Source: CAYZBF01 sp964476585 (GTDB lineage Bacteria; Hydrothermota; UBA3072). Taken from it: a stretch of 64,000 nucleotides of DNA. The notes under the pieces were generated by a model that worked only from the letters and a program-made list of their open reading frames with translations, was not told where the DNA came from and did not search any database. Where the stretch lies: contig CAYZBF010000006.1 in NCBI GenBank assembly GCA_964476585.1, forward strand, positions 6,073 to 70,072. The letters run 5' to 3'. A program made the position numbers and the translations under genes. Shown here one piece after another: positions 16,898 through 25,278 of the stretch; position 1 is the stretch's first letter, and each line of letters begins with the position of its first letter.

Positions 16898-17776
16898 CTA
16901 TTCATTCAGTGCTTCGGCTATCCCCTTTGCCCTATAATGATATTTCATTATCCACTTCAATAATGGAAACAAAAAACTGTCACGATGAGAGAGAAGATAA
17001 TCAAATCCTTTATCCTCTACCCACTGTTCGGTCCCGAAAAGATGGGTTATCAAAAAAACATAGTTTTTCTTGAGATGACGCATGGCAACGCGCTTTCCAT
17101 ACATCTCTGAAAACATAACTGCATTTTTACCAAACATATAAGCTTTACTAAAAACAGATTTCAAACGTTCATCCGTTTCATAACCATCTACATGCCAGCC
17201 AACGCAACTCCTCCAGGCATATGCAGTTTTCAATCCAATATCTTTCAATCTTCTTCCCAGTTCAATATCTTCATACCCCATAACTGTTCCAAAAGACTCA
17301 TCAAGCCCCCCTACTCCTACTATCCATTTCTTCTTTACGGATACATTTTGTGTAACAAGTCCCACAAGACAGAGTCCGTCGATGCGTAGATTCAATTCTC
17401 CATAATTCCTGGGGTTCTTTATGTGTCTGACCATTCCCTGCACAATCAGTCTATCATTTCTCTCATGTAACCTAAGATGATCTCTTACGAAATTCATGTC
17501 CACAAGAACATCGGAATCGACAAATATTATCACATCCCCTCTTGCCCTTTTTATCCCTCTATTCCTTGATGTGGGTTGCCCCATATTTTTTCTGTTCCGA
17601 AGGTATATTAAGCGGGGATCGTCTATCTCACTCATTAATTCCTTAGTTTCATCTGTAGATCCATCATCCACCACAATAAGTTCGTAATCTTCCACCGATT
17701 GGCCGAGCAGTTTCTCTACGCAACAAGAAAGCAGAAATGCACGATTATAACTTACAACTATTACTGACGCTTTCAT
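16898..17776 (-). CDS. Family 2 glycosyltransferase
   Basis: 292 residues, GT-A fold. MKASVIVVSYNRAFLLSCCV and IVVDDGSTDETKEL form the nucleotide-sugar site, FVDSDVLVD is the DxD metal motif near residue 92, and VGGLDESFGTVMGYEDIELG with RRL near 170 is the acceptor-side ED motif. No membrane span. It is closely similar in layout to the gene at 19022, and both sit around a GT4 enzyme, so this is a surface glycan cluster. AAGGAGG lies upstream of the ATG. Sugar and acceptor are unknown. Confidence 0.92.
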   Translation of the reverse strand: MKASVIVVSYNRAFLLSCCVEKLLGQSVEDYELIVVDDGSTDETKELMSEIDDPRLIYLRNRKNMGQPTSRNRGIKRARGDVIIFVDSDVLVDMNFVRDHLRLHERNDRLIVQGMVRHIKNPRNYGELNLRIDGLCLVGLVTQNVSVKKKWIVGVGGLDESFGTVMGYEDIELGRRLKDIGLKTAYAWRSCVGWHVDGYETDERLKSVFSKAYMFGKNAVMFSEMYGKRVAMRHLKKNYVFLITHLFGTEQWVEDKGFDYLLSHRDSFLFPLLKWIMKYHYRAKGIAEALNE

Positions 17777-17807
17777 TACCCCTCGCCTCCTTATACCTTA
17801 TTGACAT

Positions 17808-19025
17808 TTATGGTAAATCCCCTCTCAACACCCCTTGATAAATTTCCACCAGTTGATCATTCAACTTTTTAATGTCGTAGTGCTTCTCTACAAATTGGCG
17901 TCCAGCTCGACCCATTTCCGGCCAGATCTCAGGATGTTCAATAAGATATTGCAACTTAAAAGCTAAGGCATCCACATCACGCTCCCCTACGAGGAAGCCA
18001 GATTGGCCATCTAACACACCCTCAGGTATCCCATTGTGTAAGGTAGATATCACAGGCAAACCCATGGCCTGAGCTTCCTGCAAAACCAGACCCTGCCCCT
18101 CTTGGTCACCATTCCTATCAGTTGCACTCGAAAGAACAAAAATATGAGCTTTGGCGTAGAGCCCTCGGACTTCATCCTGATTCATCCATCCTAACAATTT
18201 AACCTTATCCTCGATACCCAACCGCCTAACAAGTTTGTGGAGTTGATTCCTAAGTACTCCATCTCCCACAATTTGATATTGAAGATTTGGGTTCCTTTTC
18301 AACACTTTAGCTACAGCCTTTATAGAATATTCAAGCCCCTTTTTCTCAACCAGTCTACCGACCGTTAAAACCTTTACGGTATCAACTGAATTATACTCCC
18401 TTTCAATAAAAGGAAACTTTGCAATATCCAATCCTACTGGAAGTTTTACTATCTTATCCTCAGGACAACCCAAAGCCTTAACCTTATTACCCGTAAAATC
18501 AGTGTTGATTGTGCATAAATCAACCTTCTGGAATAGGAGTTTGTAAACCTCCTTACCATGTTTCAGCGGATAAGTATTAACGTCATAGCCATGAAAAGAA
18601 GTAATAACTTTCCCTTCAATAACACCAAGTTCCCTAAGCAGAACACCTAAAATGCCTTTCGAACCGAAGTGGCAATGAATAATATCGTAAGAACCGCCTC
18701 TTAAGAAGGGAAGGGCAGCGAAGAACAGTCTTAACGAAAGTGCATTCTTACCATATTTGAAGATATTCAAAGATTTGACCAAGGCGAAAGGATTTTTCCA
18801 GGAATAGTCAATAATACGTTCAATGGCTTTAGGAGGACTATACCGATAGTGGGTCTTTGAAAGGAGGTCGTATTTTCTAACATCGGGATGAACCTTAGGA
18901 TCTTTACCTCTACTGCCCGAGAAAATATCCACCTCATGCCCACGTTCTATCAAACCTATTATTTGATCCAAGATAAAGGTCTTTGATATGGTTGGAAATC
19001 TCCCAACTAAAAATGCGATTCTCAT
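17808..19025 (-). CDS. Family 4 glycosyltransferase
   Basis: 405 residues, GT-B fold. The N-terminal domain begins MRIAFLVGRFPTISKTFILD with SFHGYDVNTYPLKHG near 150. The C-terminal domain has VLTVGRLVEKKGLEYSIKAV near 225, LLGWMNQDEVRGLYAKAHIF near 285 and the conserved VLQEAQAMGLPVISTLHNGI near 330, whose Glu contacts the nucleotide sugar. Typical of retaining polysaccharide glycosyltransferases. It overlaps the upstream GT2 gene by four bases (ATGA), so it is translated with it. Confidence 0.92.
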   Translation of the reverse strand: MRIAFLVGRFPTISKTFILDQIIGLIERGHEVDIFSGSRGKDPKVHPDVRKYDLLSKTHYRYSPPKAIERIIDYSWKNPFALVKSLNIFKYGKNALSLRLFFAALPFLRGGSYDIIHCHFGSKGILGVLLRELGVIEGKVITSFHGYDVNTYPLKHGKEVYKLLFQKVDLCTINTDFTGNKVKALGCPEDKIVKLPVGLDIAKFPFIEREYNSVDTVKVLTVGRLVEKKGLEYSIKAVAKVLKRNPNLQYQIVGDGVLRNQLHKLVRRLGIEDKVKLLGWMNQDEVRGLYAKAHIFVLSSATDRNGDQEGQGLVLQEAQAMGLPVISTLHNGIPEGVLDGQSGFLVGERDVDALAFKLQYLIEHPEIWPEMGRAGRQFVEKHYDIKKLNDQLVEIYQGVLRGDLP

Positions 19026-19906
19026 CCTTTTTCTGCCTCCTCTATTCCTTTTCTTCTATAATGATATCTTGTTATACCCTTAAGGATAACCCATAGCAGA
19101 CCAAGACCTTTTTTACTCTGCACCATCATTTTTTTGACTTCCTCCTTATCTACCCATCTGTCGGTACTAAGGGCTTTAGAAAAAAACAAAGCCCTCTTCG
19201 TATGGGCATATTGTTCTCCAAGTGCGCCCCATTTCTTTACAAAATAGTAGGCTGATGCTCCCTGTTTTTTCCACTTCTTGAAGGTCTGATTAAGACCCTC
19301 TTCTGTTATAAAACCATCAATATGGAAGGCCTTACATCTCCTAACCCCATACACCCACTTCAATCCTAATTCGCGGAGGTGCAGGCCCATATCTATATCC
19401 TTATATCCCATTGTTGGGCCAAAATCTGAAAATCCTCCAACTTCGTTTAGCCATTTTCCCCTGACCGAGACATTCTGTGTTATAAATGTTCTAAGACAAA
19501 GTGCGTTAGGAAAATAAAAACCATCCATAGACAGCCCTTCAACAGAGCTTATATGCCTTACCATACCCTGAAGGACAATATCATCTCTCCTTTGATGGAT
19601 ACATATATGGTCTTCTATAAAGTCAGGAAATACTATAACATCGGAATCAATGAATATTATTATATCTCCATTTGCTTCCTCTATTCCTTTATTCCTTGCA
19701 TAATATGGCCCTTTTTGTTCGGATAACCTTATATAGCGAAGATTAGGATAATTAGTTTTTGAAATGAAAGTTTGGGTTTCATCTGTTGAACAATCATCTA
19801 TGAGAATAACCTCAAAAGCGGAAACCGTTTGATTCATTAAATAAAATAGACAATATTTGAGGACTGGCATTCTATTATATGTTGGCAGAATAACTGAAGC
19901 CTTCAT
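19022..19906 (-). CDS. Family 2 glycosyltransferase
   Basis: 294 residues, GT-A fold with MKASVILPTYNRMPVLKYCL, LIDDCSTDETQTF, FIDSDVIVFPDFIE (DxD) and VGGFSDFGPTMGYKDIDMG. It shares the overall plan and several motifs with the product at 16898, so the two may come from a duplication. It is linked by ATGA overlaps on both sides to the LpxB-related gene upstream and the GT4 gene downstream, so all are one transcript. Acts at the cytoplasmic face in glycan assembly; donor unknown. Confidence 0.92.
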   Translation of the reverse strand: MKASVILPTYNRMPVLKYCLFYLMNQTVSAFEVILIDDCSTDETQTFISKTNYPNLRYIRLSEQKGPYYARNKGIEEANGDIIIFIDSDVIVFPDFIEDHICIHQRRDDIVLQGMVRHISSVEGLSMDGFYFPNALCLRTFITQNVSVRGKWLNEVGGFSDFGPTMGYKDIDMGLHLRELGLKWVYGVRRCKAFHIDGFITEEGLNQTFKKWKKQGASAYYFVKKWGALGEQYAHTKRALFFSKALSTDRWVDKEEVKKMMVQSKKGLGLLWVILKGITRYHYRRKGIEEAEKG

Positions 19907-21003
19907 AAAATACCCTCACTTTTTAGAATGCACTCTGCGATACTCTTTGCTCCCCCAGGAGGTCCCATTCTCATCCTCCCCTCATTCCCCATGACCTCAC
20001 GGATACCCTGGTCTCGTAAAATCTCATCTACCTCGTAGGCTATTTTTTCTGGTTCATACTCCATAAATTTGAATGCTTTACCCAATAATTTTCTTTGACC
20101 CAAAAGGCGTCGCCTGGTTGTTTGGGCTCCTGTTCCAACAAAGGATATAACAGGTACTCCAAAACCAGCAGCTTGTTCAGTGGCTGTTCCTGCAAGACTT
20201 ATCACTAATTTTGAACTCTTCAAGATATCTACAAAGCCCCCTCTTACAAAATCTACAACTTCTTCTAACCCTAAAAGTATTCTTCTCATCCTATTATAAT
20301 CAACAGTCGCTGCCACTGACACTGCAAAATGAATATTATCTATCCTTCTATTTAGAGCTTCCATAACCCTCGCTATCCTTTCCATATTACCGTAGGATTC
20401 CTCCCGTGAACCCGGGAGGACCCCCACAAGAAGCTTCCCTTCTGGCGGATGATATCGACTTTCAGGAATAAGCTCATCCATCATTGGGTTACCGAGAAAG
20501 CGGGCATCAATTCCCTTTTGTCTTAAATTCGAAGCAGTTAGCTCATCGTGAGTAAAAACAATTTTTGCACATTTTCTCATAAGTTGTTCCTCTATCCAGA
20601 GATGCGGTGCCATCCAGTCAGATTTACACGGAGCAAGAAAGTATGCTTCTCTCCGTAAGGCCATCCAACTCATAAGTAAGAAAGGAACATCACCAACCAC
20701 AATTATTAAATCAATTCCATTTCTATTCTTATGGAGTCTCTTCATATAGGTAAACGGTATAGGAAGAGATTCGATTAAATCTTTAGTAAAACCACTAAAA
20801 CTCTTCAGAAAAAATCCCCCTGAAGGTGGTGGGGCACTACCACCGATTACCCTTACCCCTCTCTTCTCATACTCTTCTCCAAAGGATATAAAGGGAAAGG
20901 AAATAATTTCTATATTCGGACAGAGTCTGATTAACTCTTTACCTATAAGTGCTCCAGAACGATCTTCGCCATAGGAATTACTTAGGATTGCAACTCTTCT
21001 CAT
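19903..21003 (-). CDS. LpxB-related glycosyltransferase (lipid-A-disaccharide synthase-related family)
   Basis: About 366 residues from the ATG at 21003. The frame stays open to 21048, but that extension would overlap the promoter. MRRVAILSNSYGEDRSGALI, VVGDVPFLLMSWMALR, FLGNPMMDEL, VGVLPGSREESYGNMERI and LVISLAGTATEQAAGFGVPV give the GT-B, UDP-sugar-binding pattern of the LpxB-related family best known from cyanobacteria (TIGR03492). It is not a standard LpxB, so a lipid A role is unproven. It is the first gene of the glycosyltransferase operon and probably leaderless. Confidence 0.8.
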   Translation of the reverse strand: MRRVAILSNSYGEDRSGALIGKELIRLCPNIEIISFPFISFGEEYEKRGVRVIGGSAPPPSGGFFLKSFSGFTKDLIESLPIPFTYMKRLHKNRNGIDLIIVVGDVPFLLMSWMALRREAYFLAPCKSDWMAPHLWIEEQLMRKCAKIVFTHDELTASNLRQKGIDARFLGNPMMDELIPESRYHPPEGKLLVGVLPGSREESYGNMERIARVMEALNRRIDNIHFAVSVAATVDYNRMRRILLGLEEVVDFVRGGFVDILKSSKLVISLAGTATEQAAGFGVPVISFVGTGAQTTRRRLLGQRKLLGKAFKFMEYEPEKIAYEVDEILRDQGIREVMGNEGRMRMGPPGGAKSIAECILKSEGIL

Positions 21004-21009
21004 GAGAGA

Positions 21010-21038
21010 ATATTTGTGGAAGATATGTGAAATGTCAA
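21010..21038 (-). promoter_or_regulatory. Promoter placing the transcript start on the LpxB-related ATG
   Basis: TTGACA (21038-21033), 17 bases, AAATAT (21015-21010), then six bases to the ATG at 21003. This argues for the internal ATG as the true start and for a leaderless mRNA. Confidence 0.55.
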
Positions 21039-21048
21039 GAGCCAACAT

Positions 21049-21150
21049 TGGGCATTAGGTCTTAGGTGTTAGGTATTAGGTTCATACCCTATTCACTCAT
21101 CTACTCATATACTCATTCATCTACCTTCTCCGGTCCCCCGTCACTTTTAT
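21049..21150. repeat. TTAGG / ACTCAT-type intergenic words
   Basis: GGTCTTAGGTGTTAGGTATT followed by ATTCACTCATCTACTCATAT and ACTCATTCATCTACC; then CTCCGGTCCCCCGTCAC. Degenerate tandem words of the type seen in other gaps; no gene. Confidence 0.5.
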
Positions 21151-21162
21151 CAAAAAAATCTC

Positions 21163-21190
21163 TTGACATTTTGAAGAAATAGATTATAAA
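21163..21190 (+). promoter_or_regulatory. Promoter for the ArsR-fold / radical SAM operon
   Basis: TTGACA (21163-21168), 16 bases, TATAAA (21185-21190). A perfect palindrome begins 5 bases after the -10, so the start of transcription lies inside an operator. Confidence 0.75.
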
Positions 21191-21195
21191 ATAAT

Positions 21196-21215
21196 ATATA
21201 GACGGTCGTCTATAT
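21196..21215 (+). promoter_or_regulatory. Palindromic operator, likely site of the ArsR-fold repressor
   Basis: ATATAGACG-GT-CGTCTATAT is a perfect 9-bp inverted repeat with a 2-base centre. It covers the expected transcription start, 18 bases before the ArsR-fold ATG. The position suggests autorepression. Confidence 0.7.
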
Positions 21216-21232
21216 GAATAGGAGGAGGATTC

Positions 21233-21496
21233 ATGGAAATTATAAGAATTTTAAATTTACTTAGTGATAAGACCCGCTTAAAGATACTAAGGTTACTCGG
21301 CGAAGGAGAGAAAAGTGTTTCCAAAATTGTAAAATCCTCAAAACTAACTCAACCAACAATTTCCCACCATCTTAAGAAACTGGAGGAAGCAGGTCTAGTA
21401 ATCAAGAGACGTTATAAAAAATGGGTGCTATATTCTGCAAATCTGGATTCTCTCAGGTTGTTTATAAAAAAATTGGGATTAGAACTGGATCTCTAA
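21233..21496 (+). CDS. ArsR/SmtB-fold transcriptional repressor without metal-site cysteines
   Basis: 87 residues, one winged helix: LNLLSDKTRLKILRLLGEGE, recognition helix LTQPTISHHLKKLEEAGLV, wing IKRRYKKWVLYSAN. It has no Cys, and its only His residues are in the DNA-reading helix, so it lacks the ELCVCDL site of arsenic sensors and the usual zinc sites. The signal is therefore unknown. AGGAGGAGG precedes the ATG. The palindrome in its own promoter points to autorepression, with control of the Cys protein and radical SAM gene downstream. Confidence 0.88.
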   Translation: MEIIRILNLLSDKTRLKILRLLGEGEKSVSKIVKSSKLTQPTISHHLKKLEEAGLVIKRRYKKWVLYSANLDSLRLFIKKLGLELDL

Positions 21497-21515
21497 AGGG
21501 AATGAACATCCTATT

Positions 21516-21758
21516 ATGGATATATTAAAAACACGAGAAGTTATAAATTGTAGGTGTCTTCCAGAGGATAAAGGAATCTACAGGGGTTATAGTGCAAGGG
21601 CACATCAATATATCGGGGATCTTAGTGGACCAGACCCATGTTGCATTTATAACAAAAAACTATATTATGAATTTATGGATAAATATAAAAATGGAGAAAA
21701 ATTTGACCTACAAGAAGAAAATAAAGAAAAGTTAATCAGCATTAAGGAGGCAGGATGA
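21516..21758 (+). CDS. Small Cys-containing protein of unknown function
   Basis: 80 residues, no family recognised. Four cysteines stand in two pairs, C12-x-C14 (INCRCLPEDKG) and C42-C43 (SGPDPCCIYNKK), and the C-terminal half is charged and probably helical. No signal peptide or membrane span. It starts 19 bases after the repressor gene with AAAGGG somewhat far upstream, and its TGA overlaps the ATG of the radical SAM gene (ATGA). The fixed place directly before a radical SAM enzyme would suit a metal-binding partner, or a substrate peptide; neither is shown. Confidence 0.65.
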   Translation: MDILKTREVINCRCLPEDKGIYRGYSARAHQYIGDLSGPDPCCIYNKKLYYEFMDKYKNGEKFDLQEENKEKLISIKEAG

Positions 21759-23224
21759 AGATTGTAAAAAAAGCAGCTTTTAAAACACTCTCATCTCTCA
21801 CTAATTTTGCAATAAATAATGGACATTTAAGACACTGGCTAATCAGAAATATGGAAGCCAGGATATATAAAGACCTTATAAAAGAGAATCCAGATAATAG
21901 ACCCCTCAAGGTCCAGGAAGATAAATATTATATGGGCCGCTCAATATTCCGAAGCATCGACCGTGCTGTCACAAAAGGCCATCTATCCGAACAATCCATT
22001 AAGGGACTCCTCCGGGTATTCCTTGGAAATGTTTTCTTCGGGGGTTTCTATCAAAGGATAGATTACCTCAAAAAATATGGGGAACGTCCTCCTGTATTTA
22101 TGACCCTGAGTCCGGGCAAGCAATGTAATCTCCGATGCAAAGGTTGTTACGCAGCATCAGGAGCTGAGTTCAAGGAAAAATTATCCTGGGATGTCCTTAC
22201 CAAGGTCATCGACCAGGCAAGAGAACTCTGGGGCATGCGATTCTTTGTAATCTCAGGTGGAGAACCGCTTATGTATGAAGATGAGGGGAATACCATCCTT
22301 GACCTATATGAAAAATACGATGATTCATACTTTCTTATGTACACAAATGGCACGCTGATAGACAAAAAAGTGGCTGATAGGATGGCAGAACTGGGTAACA
22401 TTACCCCTGCAATCTCCGTAGAGGGAATGAAGAAGGAGACTGACTGGAGGAGAGGAAAAGGGGTCTTTGATAGGATATTAGAAGCGATGGGAAACTTAAG
22501 AGCTGCAGGAGTTCCCTTTGGTATCTCAATAACTGCAACGAGAACTAACCTTGATGTTATAACTACGGACAAATTCAGGGATTTCTTCTTTCACGAAATG
22601 GGTGTCGTTTACGCCTGGATATTCCAGTACATGCCTATCGGCCGGGAGTACACACTTGAGATTATGCCCACCCCAGAAGAGAGGGCCAAATTGTATGAAT
22701 GGGAATGGCAACTCCTTAGAAAAGAGGATCTCTTTGTGGCTGATTTCTGGAGCACTGCAACCGCTTCGGACGGCTGCATAGCGGGAGCGAGGCCCGGCGG
22801 GTATTTCTATATAGATTGGAATGGCGACGTTATGCCCTGTGTCTTTGTCCCTTATACGGTGCATAATGTTAACGAAGTATTTAAAGAAGGTGGCAACCTA
22901 AACGATATCATTCATTCAGACTTCTTTAAATCGATAAGAGAGTGGCAGTATGATTATGCTTACAAGAGGGAACCAGAAGAACATGGAAACTGGATTATGC
23001 CCTGCTTCATACGCGACCACCATGAGAAATTCCTCAAAGTTGCAGAAAAATATAATGTTAAGCCCGCTGATGAGGATGCAGCACTTGCCCTACATGATAC
23101 GGGTTATAATGAAGGTCTGATAAAATATGATGAGAGAATGCAGGATTTAACCAACCCGGTATGGGATGACCATTATATAAGACCTGATAAAAAGCACATT
23201 AAGAAAGAGAAGGTATCTACCTAA
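21755..23224 (+). CDS. Radical SAM protein with SPASM-like C-terminal cysteines
   Basis: 489 residues. Residues 1-105 form an unrecognised helical N-terminal domain. The radical SAM core starts with PGKQCNLRCKGCYAASG near residue 123 (CxxxCxxC, binds the 4Fe-4S cluster and S-adenosylmethionine), followed by FFVISGGEPLMYED near 165. Later cysteines near 340 (ATASDGCIAG), 360 (WNGDVMPCVF) and 412 (WIMPCFIRDHH) are placed like an auxiliary-cluster region. I do not recognise the subfamily or substrate. It is coupled to the small Cys protein by an ATGA overlap and lies under the ArsR-fold operator. Confidence 0.87.
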   Translation: MKIVKKAAFKTLSSLTNFAINNGHLRHWLIRNMEARIYKDLIKENPDNRPLKVQEDKYYMGRSIFRSIDRAVTKGHLSEQSIKGLLRVFLGNVFFGGFYQRIDYLKKYGERPPVFMTLSPGKQCNLRCKGCYAASGAEFKEKLSWDVLTKVIDQARELWGMRFFVISGGEPLMYEDEGNTILDLYEKYDDSYFLMYTNGTLIDKKVADRMAELGNITPAISVEGMKKETDWRRGKGVFDRILEAMGNLRAAGVPFGISITATRTNLDVITTDKFRDFFFHEMGVVYAWIFQYMPIGREYTLEIMPTPEERAKLYEWEWQLLRKEDLFVADFWSTATASDGCIAGARPGGYFYIDWNGDVMPCVFVPYTVHNVNEVFKEGGNLNDIIHSDFFKSIREWQYDYAYKREPEEHGNWIMPCFIRDHHEKFLKVAEKYNVKPADEDAALALHDTGYNEGLIKYDERMQDLTNPVWDDHYIRPDKKHIKKEKVST

Positions 23225-23229
23225 TTAAT

Positions 23230-24444
23230 ATGATAGACCCCTTAACAATATTAGGTAATATTGTTAAAGAGAGAGGAGGGAAGATAGTTCTCCTTATCCT
23301 CGATGGGCTTGGAGGTCTACCTCTTAAAGGTAAGACCTCCCTGGAAGTCGCTAGAACCCCGAACCTTGACAGACTGGCTAACTTAAACTCCGCTGGGCTC
23401 CTGGATCCCATCTTCCCTGGAATAACCCCAGGAAGTGGCCCTGCCCATCTATCCCTCTTTGGGTATAACCCCATCAAATACCAGATTGGTAGGGGAATAC
23501 TGGAAGCTTTAGGGGTAGGAATGGAAGTTAAGGAAGGAGACCTCACCTCTCGTGGTAACTTCTGTATTGTAAAAAATGGGATAGTGATTGATAGACGGGC
23601 TGGTAGAATACCAACTAAAATAAATAAGGAACTGGTGAAGCGACTTAATAAGGAGCTAAAGGAAATAAATGGGGTAAATATCTCGTTTAAGAGTGGTGAG
23701 GAACATCGTTTCGTCATCCGTTTCCGCGGAGAGGGCTTAAGCGAGGAGGTCACTGATACTGACCCTCATACGGCAGGAGAAAAATTACTCAAATCAAAAC
23801 CAAAAGAGACCGATGAATCCTCTAAGAGAACTGCCGACATTATCAATAAGGTAACGGATGGAGTCGGGACCATCCTCAATGAAATTGACCAACCCCCAAA
23901 TGGAATAGTCTTACGTGGTATATCTGGCGCTCCAAACATACCACAATTCCCGAAGGTTTATAAGCTAAAGGCAAAATCGATCGCCACTTATCCTATGTAC
24001 TTGGGACTCACTAAACTTATCGGTATGGATGTTGAGTATGGCCTTAAAACACTTGAAGATGAATTGAAATCACTTGAAGAATCATATAAGAATTACGATT
24101 ATTTCTATGTACATATAAAGAAAACGGATTCCTATGGTGAAGATGGAAATTTCGAAAAGAAGGTAGAAAAGATTGAAGAGGTGGATAAGATAATACCAAG
24201 GATTATGGAGCTTTCACCTGCTGTTCTTGCCGTAACAGGTGACCATTCAACACCAGCGACTTACAAGGCCCACTCCTGGCATCCTGTGCCCGTACTAATA
24301 GTATCTAAATGGACACGGATAAGTAATATCTCTGGATTCAATGAGAGAGAATGTGCAAAGGGAGATAATGGAAGGATACCAGCCCTCTACCTTACATCCC
24401 TACTTCTTGCCCATTCCGAGAGATTGGATAAGTTTGGCGCATAG
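23230..24444 (+). CDS. apgM: 2,3-bisphosphoglycerate-independent phosphoglycerate mutase, archaeal type
   Basis: 404 residues of the alkaline-phosphatase superfamily (COG3635). KIVLLILDGLGGLPLKGKTS holds the first metal Asp. TPGSGPAHLSLFGYNP carries the catalytic Ser near residue 77. HIKKTDSYGEDGNFEKKVE and VTGDHSTPATYKAHSWHPVP complete the two-metal site. It interconverts 3- and 2-phosphoglycerate in glycolysis and gluconeogenesis. It starts 5 bases after the radical SAM gene with no strong ribosome site. Its last 45 bases overlap the convergent glycosyltransferase gene. Together with the archaeal-type FBPase it gives the central carbon pathway an archaeal stamp. Confidence 0.93.
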   Translation: MIDPLTILGNIVKERGGKIVLLILDGLGGLPLKGKTSLEVARTPNLDRLANLNSAGLLDPIFPGITPGSGPAHLSLFGYNPIKYQIGRGILEALGVGMEVKEGDLTSRGNFCIVKNGIVIDRRAGRIPTKINKELVKRLNKELKEINGVNISFKSGEEHRFVIRFRGEGLSEEVTDTDPHTAGEKLLKSKPKETDESSKRTADIINKVTDGVGTILNEIDQPPNGIVLRGISGAPNIPQFPKVYKLKAKSIATYPMYLGLTKLIGMDVEYGLKTLEDELKSLEESYKNYDYFYVHIKKTDSYGEDGNFEKKVEKIEEVDKIIPRIMELSPAVLAVTGDHSTPATYKAHSWHPVPVLIVSKWTRISNISGFNERECAKGDNGRIPALYLTSLLLAHSERLDKFGA

Positions 24445-25278
24445 ATATCGGAATTCCCCAGCTGCAATCATTAATATCCCCATAAAGGAAAGTAATCTGG
24501 GGTGGTGCTTCTTAAGATAGTAAATCAAATCCTTGTTGAAAATTCTGATTCTTTTAAGACCCAGGAGTGTTGTTGTCCCACCCCTTTTGTGTATTGCCTT
24601 AGCGGTTGATAAATAAAACGTCCTGTATCTCCCAAGCAAACGCTTTGAGAAGTCAACATCAGAAAAATATAAAAAAAATCTTTCATCAAAGAGACCAACC
24701 TCATCGAATATCTCTTTTTTTATAAGAAGCGCACAAGACATCGGCTGCTCTACATCCTGTTTTTTTGAATAATCAAAGTCGAGAAGTTTCCAGGTCCTTA
24801 CAAACTTTATCTTAGAGAAAAACCTCGATAAACCAATGCCTTCCCATAAAAATAAAAGTGGCGTGGGAATTGTTCTTATTGAATGTATTACCTTACCCTC
24901 AAAGTCAACTAACATAGGCGAAACCGCTCCTACATCATTTGGCTTAATAGCCTCGACCATTCCCCTCACGGAACCCTTTTCGAGGAAAGTTGTTGGCGAC
25001 AGGAGAAAAATATATTTTCCCCTTACTTTCCTTATCCCTTGATTCACTGCTTTTGGATAACCAACATTCTCTTTATTAAATATGGAAATGACGTTAAATT
25101 CTTCCATTACCTCTCGGGAATTATCAGTTGATGCGTTATCCACCACGATACATTCGGAGTCCAACATTTCCGACTCTATAGAAGAGAGGCACTGGCGTAA
25201 ATACTCACCCCCATTATAGTTTACAACTACAAAACTGATAAGAGGAGTTTTGAATATTCCTTTGCGTGATTTACCCAT
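24400..25278 (-). CDS. Family 2 glycosyltransferase, rhamnosyltransferase-like
   Basis: 292 residues. ISFVVVNYNGGEYLRQCLSS and CIVVDNASTDNSREVMEEF form the nucleotide-sugar site. FLLSPTTFLEKGS replaces the usual DxD, as in the rhamnosyltransferase-like subgroup. EVGLFDERFFLYFSDVDFSK is the acceptor motif. The C-terminus (LLSFMGILMIAAGEFRYLC) has one possible membrane-associated helix. The start overlaps the upstream GT4-like gene by 52 bases; the 3' end overlaps apgM on the other strand by 45 bases. Confidence 0.9.
   Translation of the reverse strand: MGKSRKGIFKTPLISFVVVNYNGGEYLRQCLSSIESEMLDSECIVVDNASTDNSREVMEEFNVISIFNKENVGYPKAVNQGIRKVRGKYIFLLSPTTFLEKGSVRGMVEAIKPNDVGAVSPMLVDFEGKVIHSIRTIPTPLLFLWEGIGLSRFFSKIKFVRTWKLLDFDYSKKQDVEQPMSCALLIKKEIFDEVGLFDERFFLYFSDVDFSKRLLGRYRTFYLSTAKAIHKRGGTTTLLGLKRIRIFNKDLIYYLKKHHPRLLSFMGILMIAAGEFRYLCAKLIQSLGMGKK

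Noticed and set aside
19903..21048. Standard LpxB (lipid A disaccharide synthase)
   Set aside because: The motifs fit the LpxB-related family; no other lipid A genes are adjacent and the canonical LpxB pattern is not met.
23217..23753. 178-codon minus-strand frame over apgM
   Set aside because: Antisense to the clear ApgM gene; Ser/Pro/Arg-rich low-complexity translation typical of a shadow frame.
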